DNA of 64,000 nucleotides from Panacagrimonas sp041603235 (GCA_041603235.1 JBFIES010000010.1:62001-126000), one strand, 5' to 3'. Counted from the first letter of the stretch, positions 1-8,079 are shown. Notes: generated from the sequence alone by a model not told the origin. Program-made: numbers and translations.

Positions 1-432
1 CGCTCGATTGAGCAGTACGATCAGCATGTATGCCAACGTGCTGCTGTCCGCGCGTACGAGATCGCCGGTATCGGCCCCAATGACATCAGTGTTGCGGAAG
101 TGCACGATGCCACCGCCTTTGCCGAAATTCTGCAGGTCGAGAACCTGTTGTTCTGCGAACGCGGAGCCGGCGGACACTTCGCGGAGTCCGGCGCCAGCAA
201 GCTGGGCGGACGTTTGCCGGTCAACCCTTCGGGCGGACTGGAGTCCAAGGGGCATCCCATTGGTGCGACAGGGCTTGCCCAGATCTTCGAACTGGTTACG
301 CAGTTGCGTTGTGAGGCGGGGGCGCGACAAGTGGAAAAGCCGCGCTTCGCGATTGCGGAAAATGGCGGCGGGTTCATGGGCGTTGAAGAAGCGGCTGCCT
401 GCATTACGGTGCTGGGAGGTCCCGCCCACTGA
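1..432 (+). CDS. thiolase family protein, C-terminal part (5' end outside window)
   Basis: The reading frame is open from base 1 and ends at a TGA at 430-432, so only the last 143 residues are present. The end carries two thiolase C-terminal motifs: HDATAFAE, the His-containing loop of the SCP2/SCPx-type thiolases, and NPSGGLESKGHPIGATG with its catalytic His. Such enzymes cleave 3-ketoacyl-CoA with CoA, or condense two acyl-CoAs. The AENGGGFMG stretch near the end fits the SCPx-like subfamily rather than the FadA type. The next gene starts on the last base of its stop codon, so the two are translationally coupled. The substrate cannot be read from the sequence. Confidence 0.85.
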   Translation, partial: RSIEQYDQHVCQRAAVRAYEIAGIGPNDISVAEVHDATAFAEILQVENLLFCERGAGGHFAESGASKLGGRLPVNPSGGLESKGHPIGATGLAQIFELVTQLRCEAGARQVEKPRFAIAENGGGFMGVEEAAACITVLGGPAH

Positions 433-632
433 TGGCGCGTTCTGCTGAAGAGGATCGCGAGCGTTCAGACGGTGAGGCAGATGCCCGTCCGCAGCCACCG
501 GAAAAACCACTGCCGGGAGATTGCTGTGACACCGGCTGCGAAGTCTGCGTGTTTGATGCCTACTCCGATGCTTTGATCGAGTATCAAAATGCGCTCGACG
601 CCTGGAATAAGCGGCATCCGGAGAAGTCGTGA
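432..632 (+). CDS. small Cys-rich oxidoreductase-like domain protein
   Basis: This is a 66-residue protein with a charged N-terminal half (ERSDGEADARPQPPEKP). Its core, GDCCDTGCEVCVFDAY, has four Cys (C-C-x3-C-x2-C) and matches the small 'oxidoreductase-like' N-terminal domain family (PF09791 type), which is found alone in proteobacteria. The Cys cluster may bind metal or take part in redox chemistry; no activity is established for the family to my knowledge. Its ATG overlaps the thiolase stop by one base, so it belongs to the same transcript. It ends 28 bp before the convergent membrane-protein gene. Confidence 0.7.
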   Translation: MARSAEEDRERSDGEADARPQPPEKPLPGDCCDTGCEVCVFDAYSDALIEYQNALDAWNKRHPEKS

Positions 633-660
633 GGATATTCAGCGTGGCCGGCAGACCTGC

Positions 661-1359
661 CTACTGCTGCTCATATGCCTGATTACGGATGGCGCGGACA
701 AAGTAGTGCGCCATGATGAACAGCGAGACGAAGAAGGTTCCGGCTGGCAGCCAGAACGCGATGATGCCGGTCCAGGCAAAGACGCCCGTCTTGAAGAAGG
801 GAATCATGCCCGCGGGAATGAAGATGATGGCGGCCCAGATCGTGAAATAGCCGAGCCAGCGAGGGATCAGCGGTTGCGGTTTGTCGTCCTGCAGAACGGC
901 CATGCCAAATGCCAGATACTGAAAGATGAAGGGGGCGACCACCACGGTGAGAAACAGCCAGGCAAAGTCGTTGAGCATCTGAATAATCTCGGGACTGCTC
1001 TCGGATCTGAAGGCCGCCACCGTCCAGATCATGCACGGAAGCAGAAAGACGGTGACGCCGAGGGTGCCGCTGATCAGCTGGCTTAGCGACAGCACTGGCG
1101 CCTTATTGCCTTCGATCCGGCGCATCAGCACATACATGATCGCGGTCCAGGGACCGTAGAAGCCGGTCGCATACATCCCCAGCATCATGCCGGCCCTGAT
1201 TTGCATGCTGCCATCGGCATAGATGTTCGCAATGTCCTGGGCCGAGGCGGCCGGCGGATGGGGCGGGAGAAAGCCAGCTGTCAGGAAGAAGCCAAGTCCA
1301 AACAAGACGGCGAATGCCGGGCCGCACCAGGCACACAGAATCTGTGTTCGAATATTCAT
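661..1359 (-). CDS. hypothetical integral membrane protein
   Basis: A 232-residue protein with about six hydrophobic segments: near residues 8-30, 58-78, 90-115, 130-152, 170-190 and 195-220. I see no enzyme motif or known transporter signature. The ATG at 1357-1359 is preceded by CAAGAGA as a ribosome site. It is transcribed away from the tetR gene. Similar small multi-pass proteins are often found beside lipid or steroid catabolic genes in actinobacteria and proteobacteria, but that is only a resemblance. Function unknown. Confidence 0.6.
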   Translation of the reverse strand: MNIRTQILCAWCGPAFAVLFGLGFFLTAGFLPPHPPAASAQDIANIYADGSMQIRAGMMLGMYATGFYGPWTAIMYVLMRRIEGNKAPVLSLSQLISGTLGVTVFLLPCMIWTVAAFRSESSPEIIQMLNDFAWLFLTVVVAPFIFQYLAFGMAVLQDDKPQPLIPRWLGYFTIWAAIIFIPAGMIPFFKTGVFAWTGIIAFWLPAGTFFVSLFIMAHYFVRAIRNQAYEQQ

Positions 1360-1577
1360 TCTCTTGATCCCCTTGTTCCGATCATGTCCCCTTCGCCTGT
1401 TTGTGCAATTTGAGTGCTACAGGTCTGAGCCCTGATGAATATTGAACCAGAGTTGCTGTCCTGAGCCAGTCGGGCGACCGCCGCGACTACTTGGCGCGGC
1501 TTCAGGGCAGGGCCAAGTGCGCTGATTTTTCGCCTTGTCATCCACCGGTGTATTGACATCGACTACGTCCGGGAAGA

Positions 1578-1595
1578 ATATGATGGTCATCATAT
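1578..1595. promoter_or_regulatory. probable TetR operator 1 (upstream of tetR)
   Basis: ATATGATG-GT-CATCATAT has perfect 8-bp arms around a 2-bp centre and lies 13 bp before the tetR ATG. It closely matches the second palindrome at 2229-2248. The position fits autorepression by the TetR protein encoded at 1609. Confidence 0.75.
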
Positions 1596-1608
1596 GTAAG
1601 AGGCAAAC

Positions 1609-2184
1609 ATGCCAGCTGCCATCTCGCGAAAACAGGCGACTCATGAGCGTATTGTGTCCAAGGCGGCACAGGCGATACGCCGTGGCGGCTATCAGGGTGT
1701 GGCGGTGGCAGACATCATGCGTTCTGCCGGCCTGACACATGGCGGCTTTTATGCTCACTTTCCGAATCGGGACGGGTTGCTGATCGAGGCCGTTGAGCAC
1801 GCGGGCGACCAGAGCGTCCAAGTTCTGACCAGCGCAATTGCAAAGCGAGTCTCAGCGGGAAAGTCTCGATTTGAAGCGTTGATAAGCGTCTATCTGTCTG
1901 AGCGACACGTGCAGAACATAGAAAATGGTTGCCCAATCGCTGCTTTGCTCAGCGATCTGCCTCGCCAGTCTGAAGCAGTGCAGATTGTCTCCAAGCACCG
2001 GGTTGCGGCCTACATTGAGCTGGTTCGGTCCTGCCTGCCAATCGGGAGCAAGCCTGAGCTTGCAGAGGATATTGCGAGTGCTATGGTCGGTGCGCTGCAA
2101 CTGGCACGCGCGATGCCTTCACAGGCACGAGCCAGCGCATTTCTGGCGGCACGGCGACAGCACCTGACAGAACGCTATTCTTAG
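1609..2184 (+). CDS. TetR/AcrR family transcriptional regulator
   Basis: A 191-residue regulator. The N-terminal helix-turn-helix is typical of TetR proteins: residues about 10-55, with RIVSKAAQAIRRGGYQGV, then VADIMRSAGLTHGGFYAHF and a following PNRDGLL. The C-terminal ligand domain (about 80-191) contains the Cys in a NGCPIAALLSDL stretch, which is common in the subfamily annotated as TetR_C_6/16-type. The ATG at 1609 is preceded by AGAGGC. The gene is flanked by two near-identical palindromes (1578-1595 and 2229-2248), which suggests that it represses itself and the downstream SDR/isomerase/thioesterase operon. The ligand is probably an acyl-CoA or another pathway intermediate (inference). 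Confidence 0.9.
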   Translation: MPAAISRKQATHERIVSKAAQAIRRGGYQGVAVADIMRSAGLTHGGFYAHFPNRDGLLIEAVEHAGDQSVQVLTSAIAKRVSAGKSRFEALISVYLSERHVQNIENGCPIAALLSDLPRQSEAVQIVSKHRVAAYIELVRSCLPIGSKPELAEDIASAMVGALQLARAMPSQARASAFLAARRQHLTERYS

Positions 2185-2228
2185 TTCCAAGCCTGAGAGC
2201 GAATCAAATTTCCGCATCACAACTTAAA

Positions 2229-2248
2229 AATATGATGATCATCATATT
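2229..2248. promoter_or_regulatory. probable TetR operator 2 (upstream of SDR operon)
   Basis: AATATGATGATCATCATATT is a perfect 20-bp palindrome. It shares its 8-bp arms ATATGATG/CATCATAT with operator 1 at 1578-1595. It sits 45 bp after the tetR stop and about 160 bp before the SDR start, where the promoter of the catabolic operon would be expected. Confidence 0.78.
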
Positions 2249-2406
2249 GAAAGCGAAGAAGAAATCATGACAAAAGACAGGCAGTGTTTGGCTGGCGCCA
2301 ATATAGAGCAGGCCATCCGCCAAGACGATTCTGGAAACATGCGGCCATGGCGTAACGTCTGCGGGTGCCTGCACGAGCCGCTGTCCTGCATTGCTGGACA
2401 CGACCG

Positions 2407-3153
2407 ATGACTGCTCCGGCATCAGATGCGGTACGTGTCGCACTGGTTATCGGTGCCGGCGAAGGCAATGGTGCTGCTATCGCAAAGCGTTTCGCGCGCG
2501 AGGGCTACATCAGCTGTGTTGCACGGCGCAATGACGATCAACTGACACCATTGGTGTCACAGATCGAGGCTGAGGGAGGCAAGGCGCTGGCCTTCGGTCT
2601 GGATGCACGAAAGGAAGATGCAGTCTGCGCCCTTGTAGAGCGTATCGAGCGGGAGGTCGGACCAATCGAGGTCCTGGTGTTCAACGTTGGGGCCAACGTT
2701 CCCAGCCCGATCCTTGACCAATCCGCGCGAAAGTATTTCAAGATCTGGGAAATGGCGTGCTTCTCAGGCTTTTTGTGCGCGCGAGAAGTTGCCAGGCAAA
2801 TGGTGCGGCGCGAACGTGGCACCATTTTATTCACCGGAGCCACTGCGAGCGTCCGCGGTGCGGCGAATTTCGCCGCCTTCGCTGGCGCCAAGGCTGCCTT
2901 GCGGGCGCTCGCCCAAAGCATGGCGCGCGAATTGGGCCCAAGGAATATCCATGTGGCTCACGTCGTGGTCGACGGCGCGGTGGATACCGACTTCATCCGG
3001 ACCAACATGACTGCGTTCTATGAACAGCGCATGCCCATGGATGGCATTCTCAAGCCCGACCATGTCGCCGAAAACTATTGGCAGCTTCACTGCCAACCGC
3101 GCGATGCATGGACTTTCGAAATGGACCTGCGCCCTTACATGGAAACCTGGTGA
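2407..3153 (+). CDS. SDR family protein with Tyr-to-Phe active site (first copy)
   Basis: A 248-residue short-chain dehydrogenase/reductase fold. A Gly-rich cofactor loop VIGAGEGNG (residues 14-22) is followed by the strand-4 motif FNVGA in place of NNAG. In the active site Ser148 and Lys162 are present, but the usual Tyr is Phe158 (FAGAK). The ATG at 2407 puts the cofactor loop at the usual distance from the N terminus; the in-frame upstream start at 2365 would add 14 unconvincing residues. It is the first gene of the operon behind TetR operator 2. The second SDR at 4661 has the same Phe at the same residue number and the same C-terminal style (ENYW, DLRP). It may bind cofactor or act as a CoA-thioester enzyme without classical SDR catalysis; the substrate is unknown. 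Confidence 0.88.
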   Translation: MTAPASDAVRVALVIGAGEGNGAAIAKRFAREGYISCVARRNDDQLTPLVSQIEAEGGKALAFGLDARKEDAVCALVERIEREVGPIEVLVFNVGANVPSPILDQSARKYFKIWEMACFSGFLCAREVARQMVRRERGTILFTGATASVRGAANFAAFAGAKAALRALAQSMARELGPRNIHVAHVVVDGAVDTDFIRTNMTAFYEQRMPMDGILKPDHVAENYWQLHCQPRDAWTFEMDLRPYMETW

Positions 3154-3159
3154 ATAGAG

Positions 3160-3759
3160 ATGAGCAAGCAGATCGAGTTCTATTTTGATATTGGCAGCCC
3201 GGCGGCCTACTTGGCATCGACACAGCTGCCGCTGATTGCGAGGCAAACCGGCGCACAGATACTGTACAGGCCGATGCTGCTCGGCGGCGTGTTTGCAGCA
3301 ACAAAGAATGCATCCCCGGTCAGCATCCCGGCCAAGGGTGCCTACATGCTCAGAGATCTGAATCGATTTGCTTCGAAGTACGGAGTCCCGCTCAATTTCA
3401 GCCCCCATTTTCCAATCAACACCCTGATGCTGATGCGCCTTCTCAGCGGAGTTCAGTCGCAGAAGCCTGAACGCTTTCTGCCATTGCTGACGCAAATTCT
3501 TGACGCCATGTGGGTGCAGGCTCTGAATCTCGCGGATCAGGAAGTGCTCGCCAATATCCTGGATCAAGGCGAGATGGAGGCGACTGAGGCGATGTCGCTT
3601 GTGCAGGACGAATCGGTCAAGGCAAGGCTGAAGGAGCAAACTTCCGAGGCGGTGGCGCGCGGCGTATTTGGAGCTCCGACTTTCTTCGTAGGTTCGGAAA
3701 TGTTCTGGGGTCAGGACCGGCTCGATTTCGTCCGTGCAGCGGTGGAGACCAGCTCATGA
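3160..3759 (+). CDS. 2-hydroxychromene-2-carboxylate isomerase family protein
   Basis: A 199-residue DsbA/GST-kappa thioredoxin-fold protein. The N terminus IEFYFDIGSPAAYLA carries the family's Ser (about residue 13) in place of the thioredoxin Cys pair. The C-terminal motif GVFGAPTFFVGSEMFWGQDRL is hallmark for the isomerase/oxidoreductase family. Known members use glutathione to isomerise a hydroxychromene carboxylate in naphthalene breakdown, but many relatives sit in lipid or steroid catabolic clusters with other substrates. It starts 6 bp after the SDR stop, and the next gene overlaps its stop, so it is mid-operon. Confidence 0.88.
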   Translation: MSKQIEFYFDIGSPAAYLASTQLPLIARQTGAQILYRPMLLGGVFAATKNASPVSIPAKGAYMLRDLNRFASKYGVPLNFSPHFPINTLMLMRLLSGVQSQKPERFLPLLTQILDAMWVQALNLADQEVLANILDQGEMEATEAMSLVQDESVKARLKEQTSEAVARGVFGAPTFFVGSEMFWGQDRLDFVRAAVETSS

Positions 3760-4586
3760 GCCATCAGGCTGATTCTGTGGCACCCGAAACGCACCCTTTC
3801 GATGCAGCCATCCAGCTTGAAAAAAGCGACGACGGTCATCTCATTGGGCACATACATGCAGGCTATGCAAATTTTGTCGGTCCGTTCGGGGGTGTCATTA
3901 CGGCGACACTTCTGAATGCCGTCATGCAGCACCCTGATCGCATCGGCGAACCTCTTTCGCTGACCGTGAACTTTGCCGCGCCCATTGCTGACGAAGCCTT
4001 TGAAGTGCGCACGAGGATTGTGCGTACAGGAGGGTCGACGCAACACTGGATCGTCGAGCTGATCCAGCGTGAAGTGACAGCATGCTCGGCTACGGCGGTC
4101 TTTGCTGTTCGCAGAAAAACCTGGTCGTCGGTTGAGGCGCAACCGCCGGGCATTGCACCCGCCCAGGCTTTGGATGAACTGGATTCGCGCGGCTTTCCCG
4201 CCTGGGTTGCCCAGTACCAGATGCATATCGGCGAAGGGGACATCAAGTTTGGCAGCGCGCCGCGTGAGCGGTCCCACTCCGCTCTGTGGATCCGTGACCG
4301 TCAGATTCGAACGCTGGATTTTCTGTCCCTGGCGTCGATGAGTGATGCCTTCTTCCCGCGCTTGTTTGTACGTCGCCAGCGGGTGTCTGCAATCGGCACG
4401 GTATCAATGACGACGTTCTTTCATGCAACGGCCCAGTCGCTGGCGGCGCACGGCGCAGCACCCTTGCTGGCGGCTGCCCGGGGACAGTGCTTCCATGATG
4501 GCTTTTTTGATCAGTCCGGAGAATTGTGGGATGGCAAGGGGCAGCTCTTGGCCAGCACGCATCAGATCGTTTATTACAAGGACTGA
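3756..4586 (+). CDS. acyl-CoA thioesterase family protein (double hotdog)
   Basis: A 276-residue protein resembling TesB-like / thioesterase-family proteins. The first hotdog half (residues about 25-130) has the helix NFVGPFGGVITATLLNAV and the strand LSLTVNFAAPI; the second half runs from about 150 to 275 with TFFHATAQ. These enzymes hydrolyse acyl-CoA to free acid and CoA. The start overlaps the isomerase stop (ATGA), showing translational coupling. The thioesterase could release CoA from a stalled intermediate of the pathway in which the SDRs take part (inference). Confidence 0.82.
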   Translation: MSHQADSVAPETHPFDAAIQLEKSDDGHLIGHIHAGYANFVGPFGGVITATLLNAVMQHPDRIGEPLSLTVNFAAPIADEAFEVRTRIVRTGGSTQHWIVELIQREVTACSATAVFAVRRKTWSSVEAQPPGIAPAQALDELDSRGFPAWVAQYQMHIGEGDIKFGSAPRERSHSALWIRDRQIRTLDFLSLASMSDAFFPRLFVRRQRVSAIGTVSMTTFFHATAQSLAAHGAAPLLAAARGQCFHDGFFDQSGELWDGKGQLLASTHQIVYYKD

Positions 4587-4660
4587 CGCAGAAACTGAAG
4601 CGGTGACGAAAGCTGGATGACTGACCCGGATCAAACCGGTCATACGAGGAGAGGATACAA

Positions 4661-5404
4661 ATGACACAAGCAACAGCAGTAGTGTTTGGGGTAGGCGACG
4701 TCAATGGAGTGGGCGGCGCGGCCTGTTTGCGGTTTGCACGCGAGGGCTATCACGTGCTGGTGGCAGGCCGCACACCTGCGAAGATCCAAAAAGTGGTCGA
4801 GGCTGTTCGTGAGGCTGGAAAAGGGAGCGCCGAGGCAGTGCCGACCGATGTGACTGACGAGGCGCAGGTTATTGCCGCGTTCGACCGCGCGATGAATCCG
4901 GGGCAAGGGCGTGCGCCGGCGGATGTCGTGATTTCCAATGCTGGAAACAACGCCATCATTGACTTCACCACGCTCAGCGCTGCGCAGTTCGAGGACTTCT
5001 GGCGCGTGGGTTGCTATTCGGGCTTTCTGGTGGGGCGCGAAGCGGCAAGACGCCTGCTGCCATTAGGGCGGGGCACGGTCATCTTCACCGGCGCATCCGG
5101 CAGCTTGCGAGGCAAGCCCGGTTTTGCGCACTTCGCGTCGGCCAAGGCGGGGCTGCGAATGATTGCGCAGAGCATGGCACGCGAGTACGGCCCAAAGGGC
5201 TTGCACGTGGCCCATGTCATCGTCGATGGCGGCATCGACGGCGCGCGACTGCGCGGCGTGCTGCCGCAGATGGTTGAGCGTCTGGGTCCTGAAGGCCTGC
5301 TTGATCCGCAAGCCATTGTTGAAAACTACTGGATGCTGCACCAGCAGCCGCGGTCGGCCTGGTCACATGAAATTGATCTGCGACCGTTTAAGGAAAACTG
5401 GTAG
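4661..5404 (+). CDS. SDR family protein with Tyr-to-Phe active site (second copy)
   Basis: A 247-residue SDR with the cofactor loop FGVGDVNGVGGAA (residues 9-21) and the NAG motif at 93-95. Ser146/Ser148 and Lys162 are present, but the catalytic Tyr is Phe158 (FASAK), as in the SDR at 2407. A good ribosome site (GAGGAGAGG) precedes the ATG by about 6 bases. It lies 74 bp after the thioesterase on the same strand and is likely the last gene of the TetR-controlled operon. Its C terminus DLRPFKENW matches DLRPYMETW of the first copy, so the two probably came from a duplication and may form a heteromer (inference). Confidence 0.88.
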   Translation: MTQATAVVFGVGDVNGVGGAACLRFAREGYHVLVAGRTPAKIQKVVEAVREAGKGSAEAVPTDVTDEAQVIAAFDRAMNPGQGRAPADVVISNAGNNAIIDFTTLSAAQFEDFWRVGCYSGFLVGREAARRLLPLGRGTVIFTGASGSLRGKPGFAHFASAKAGLRMIAQSMAREYGPKGLHVAHVIVDGGIDGARLRGVLPQMVERLGPEGLLDPQAIVENYWMLHQQPRSAWSHEIDLRPFKENW

Positions 5405-5425
5405 CCGCGACCGTCTTAGGTAGAT

Positions 5426-6880
5426 TCAGCGTGCCAGCGAGACGCTCATGTTTTCGGTATTGAGTTGCACGCTCGCCGACTTCGCCACTTTCATCAGGCG
5501 AGCCACCTGCGCCAGCTCCGGGGAAGACAGCAGCGGGTAGCTGGTCTTGATCGGGCCCGCGGCGCGCATCTTTTCAATATCCGACTGTGGCACCAGCGCG
5601 CGCAGAATCAGCTCGTCATCGTCGTCGGTGCCGTAGCGTTTGCGCAGATCCTCGATGCTGGGTTGCTCAGGTGGCTCGGCCACAATCTGCCGCGCACGCG
5701 GTGCAGCCATGATCTGGTCGCGCACGTTCTCGTCGATGGGGGCAACGGTCTCGCCGTAGTGGCCGGCCGCGTACTGAATGACTTCGTCTGGCACGGTCCC
5801 GTAACGCTTGCCGGTCACGATATTCAATACCGCCTGAATGCCTACCAGCTGTGAAAAAGGCGTGGCCATCCCGGGGTAGCCCAGTTCCTTGCGCACGACC
5901 GCAGTTTCCCTGAAGACCGCTTCAAGCTTGTCGGTCATGTTGTGTTGTGCCAACTGTGCCTTGAGCGTTCCGGTCATGCCGCCTGGAACCTGGTGGCGGA
6001 TGGCCAGCACGTCGTACTCATTGTGCTGATTCACCAGAAACCCTGCCGCTTTGCCCACCTTTTCAAAATGCTCCGCCACTGGCGCGAAGAATTTTTTGTC
6101 CAGCGAATGGGTGTGGCCGAGCAGCTCCAGGTTATGCGCCATGATCTCCGTGGATGGCACGGAAGGACCATTGGCCATGGGCCGACTGGCGGTGTGCAGG
6201 ATGCTCACGCCCAGTTCGACCGCATCGAGATAGGCCTTGGCGGACTGGCCCAGGATATTGTTGGAATGAAACTCGATGGGTTTGCCGCGCGCATTTTTTT
6301 TGATGGCTGGAATCAGGGTTTTCATGCGCTCTTTTTCCAGCACGCCCGCGGTGTCGTAGAGCAGTAGCGTGTCGATATCCGGCGACGCGGAGAGTTTGTC
6401 AGCTTTGTCGGCGTAGTAGTCGTCGGTGTGAACCGGTGACAGGGCAAACATGATGCTGCCCGCGACCTCGCTGCCAAATTCCTTGGCGACCTTGGCCAGA
6501 CGATGCATCTTGTCGATGTTGAACAGCACATCGTAGATCCAGAAACTGCGGCAGCCGTGGCGATTGAGTTGTCGCATCCAGGCATCCATTAATGCATCGG
6601 GCGTCACCCCGAACGTCACGCTGGCATTGCTGCGCATGCCGCCCCGGACGCGTGTGCGCGGCATGGCCTGTGTCATCAGATCCAGACCGGCCCAGGGGTC
6701 TTCGCGACAAGTGCGGATCATCACCTCGAACATTGAAGACCCGGTGAGATCAATGACGCGAAACCCGGTCTGGTCGAGCAGCGGTGCGACGGGCAGTGCC
6801 ATGCCCGCTTGCATGCGCATGCCCCACAGACTCTGCTGGCCGTCTCGAAGGGTTTCGTCAAGAAATTCTATGTGAGCCAT
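5426..6880 (-). CDS. pyruvate/oxaloacetate carboxyltransferase-like protein with altered metal site
   Basis: A 484-residue protein resembling the carboxyltransferase (PYC_OADA) domain of pyruvate carboxylase subunit B and oxaloacetate decarboxylase alpha. A TIM barrel begins with FLDETLRDGQQS (the family has DTTLRDAHQS) and keeps Asp13 and the RSNA arginine (about residue 83). The C-terminal conserved domain has PGGMTGTLKAQ and ATPFSQLVG, keeping the catalytic Thr. The carbamylated Lys of the family motif KDMAG is Tyr175 here (YDTAG), and the HTHDT pair is H205-S-N207, so two metal ligands are changed. There is no fused biotin domain; a separate carrier is the next gene upstream in the transcript. 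It may carboxylate a substrate other than pyruvate, or work without the usual metal (inference). Last gene of the operon starting at 9561. Confidence 0.8.
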   Translation of the reverse strand: MAHIEFLDETLRDGQQSLWGMRMQAGMALPVAPLLDQTGFRVIDLTGSSMFEVMIRTCREDPWAGLDLMTQAMPRTRVRGGMRSNASVTFGVTPDALMDAWMRQLNRHGCRSFWIYDVLFNIDKMHRLAKVAKEFGSEVAGSIMFALSPVHTDDYYADKADKLSASPDIDTLLLYDTAGVLEKERMKTLIPAIKKNARGKPIEFHSNNILGQSAKAYLDAVELGVSILHTASRPMANGPSVPSTEIMAHNLELLGHTHSLDKKFFAPVAEHFEKVGKAAGFLVNQHNEYDVLAIRHQVPGGMTGTLKAQLAQHNMTDKLEAVFRETAVVRKELGYPGMATPFSQLVGIQAVLNIVTGKRYGTVPDEVIQYAAGHYGETVAPIDENVRDQIMAAPRARQIVAEPPEQPSIEDLRKRYGTDDDDELILRALVPQSDIEKMRAAGPIKTSYPLLSSPELAQVARLMKVAKSASVQLNTENMSVSLAR

Positions 6881-6963
6881 GAAGGTATGCCGAAAGGTTC
6901 AGGGTGGTCAGGAGTGCGTCGCAACAGGGGGGGGCAGGAAAGGCCGGGGTTCTTCGCGGGATA

Positions 6964-7440
6964 TCAGTCAGGCTCGATGTAGAGCAGCACCTGGTCGTAT
7001 TCCACCAACTCCGCGTCGCGCGCCCGCACTTCGCGCACAATGCCGCGCGTGCCGGCGTTCACGGTGGTGAAGAGTTTCATGACCTCGATCAGGCAGACTT
7101 CCGAGGCTGCGTCTACGTGCTGACCGACCTCGACATAAGGCGGAGCGCCCGGTTTGGGCGCGCGGTAGAAAGTACCCAGATTAGGTGCGCGCAGGGCAAC
7201 CCAGTGATCAGGTACCTTGTTGGCACTGGCTGCCGGAGGATCGGCAACAGCGACCGGCGCCGCCGTAGCGGATTCCACTCTTCGGGCTGCCGGTGGCCGT
7301 TCGGCCTGCGAGATTCGGCCCCCTTCATCTTTTGAGAGATAAAGTCCGAAGCCTTCCATCTTCAGGTCAAGCTCTTTCCAGTCGGAGGCTTCGAAGAGCT
7401 CGATCAAGGATTCAATGTCGCGTTCGCTGGGTTTATTCAC
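6964..7440 (-). CDS. biotin carboxyl carrier protein subunit (AccB-like)
   Basis: The product is about 158 residues and resembles AccB. The N-terminal helix (ERDIESLIELFEASDWKEL) and the short LYLSKDEGG strand are like the AccB N-terminal region. An Ala/Pro-rich linker follows, then a biotinyl domain with LRAPNLGTFYRAPKPG and the biotin-accepting Lys in IEVMKLFTTVNAG. It would carry CO2 on biotin to the neighbouring carboxyltransferase. I chose the GTG at 7440, preceded by AAGGGAG; a TTG at 7470 in the same frame is possible and adds 10 residues. It lies 83 bp before the carboxyltransferase and just after the 200-residue protein. No biotin carboxylase gene lies nearby, so AccC from elsewhere would have to charge it. 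Confidence 0.85.
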   Translation of the reverse strand: MNKPSERDIESLIELFEASDWKELDLKMEGFGLYLSKDEGGRISQAERPPAARRVESATAAPVAVADPPAASANKVPDHWVALRAPNLGTFYRAPKPGAPPYVEVGQHVDAASEVCLIEVMKLFTTVNAGTRGIVREVRARDAELVEYDQVLLYIEPD

Positions 7441-7476
7441 GAGGTGATGGACTCCCTTGTCCGTAGACAACCAGAC

Positions 7477-8079
7477 CTACTCGGATCGCTCACGGCCCAT
7501 CAGCCGTAGCAATTCTTCATGTAGCTCAAACCACACCGTGTGATAGCTCTCGCTGCGTGCGTCACTGACCCACTGGGTTTCGCCGGCTTCGGCCTTTTCC
7601 AGTGCAGCCAGCAGTTTGTCCTGATAGGTGTGCAGGCGGGGCAAGCCCTTGCAAAGCCGGCTCAGAATGCTGTCAGCGCGCTCGTGCAATTCGCCCAGCC
7701 GGTCGACCACGCTCGCGTCATAGGCTTTGTCGGAGTGATCGTTGGGCACGCGCTGGCCGCCAATGCTCATGGTCTGCCAGTCGGTGATCAGCGTCTTGAG
7801 TTCCACATTGATCTTCTCGAAAGCTTCATAGGCCGCTGAGAAGGCATCGTTGTTTCGCAATGCGTCGTAGTAGCGCGAGTATTCGCCGTCCAGCGCCATG
7901 CGCGCAGTGGGCGAAAGCATGTAGCCACCTTTGGCATGCACGGCGCGGCCACGCGCGACGGCATCGTCCAGCAGGGTCTGTACGCGCTCTAGCGGAACAT
8001 CAATGACGGACGATACCGCCTCGGCATTGGCGTGCTTCTTGATGGCCAGGCCATGTAGCACCAGGTGCGTGTCCTGCAT
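7477..8079 (-). CDS. conserved hypothetical protein (winged-helix-like N terminus, helical C terminus)
   Basis: A 200-residue soluble protein. Residues about 5-60 look like a small winged-helix module (IKKHANAEAVSSVIDVPLERVQTLLDDAVARG, then YMLSPTARMAL). The rest is helical, with conserved-looking motifs VPNDHSDKAYD, VDRLGELHERAD and YHTVWFELHEELLRLMGRER. I recall proteins of this pattern beside PEP-synthase-like mobile domains in actinobacteria, though I cannot confirm it here. A strong ribosome site (GAGGAGAG) precedes the ATG. It lies between the acyl-CoA synthetase (15 bp) and the biotin carrier. Given that context, it may be a structural or regulatory subunit of the carboxylase-like complex rather than a DNA-binding regulator (inference). 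Confidence 0.65.
   Translation of the reverse strand: MQDTHLVLHGLAIKKHANAEAVSSVIDVPLERVQTLLDDAVARGRAVHAKGGYMLSPTARMALDGEYSRYYDALRNNDAFSAAYEAFEKINVELKTLITDWQTMSIGGQRVPNDHSDKAYDASVVDRLGELHERADSILSRLCKGLPRLHTYQDKLLAALEKAEAGETQWVSDARSESYHTVWFELHEELLRLMGRERSE

Noticed and set aside
4587..4660. Imperfect repeat TGACCCGG...CCGGTCA before the second SDR gene
   Set aside because: The arms are short and imperfect and do not resemble the TetR operators; chance is likely.
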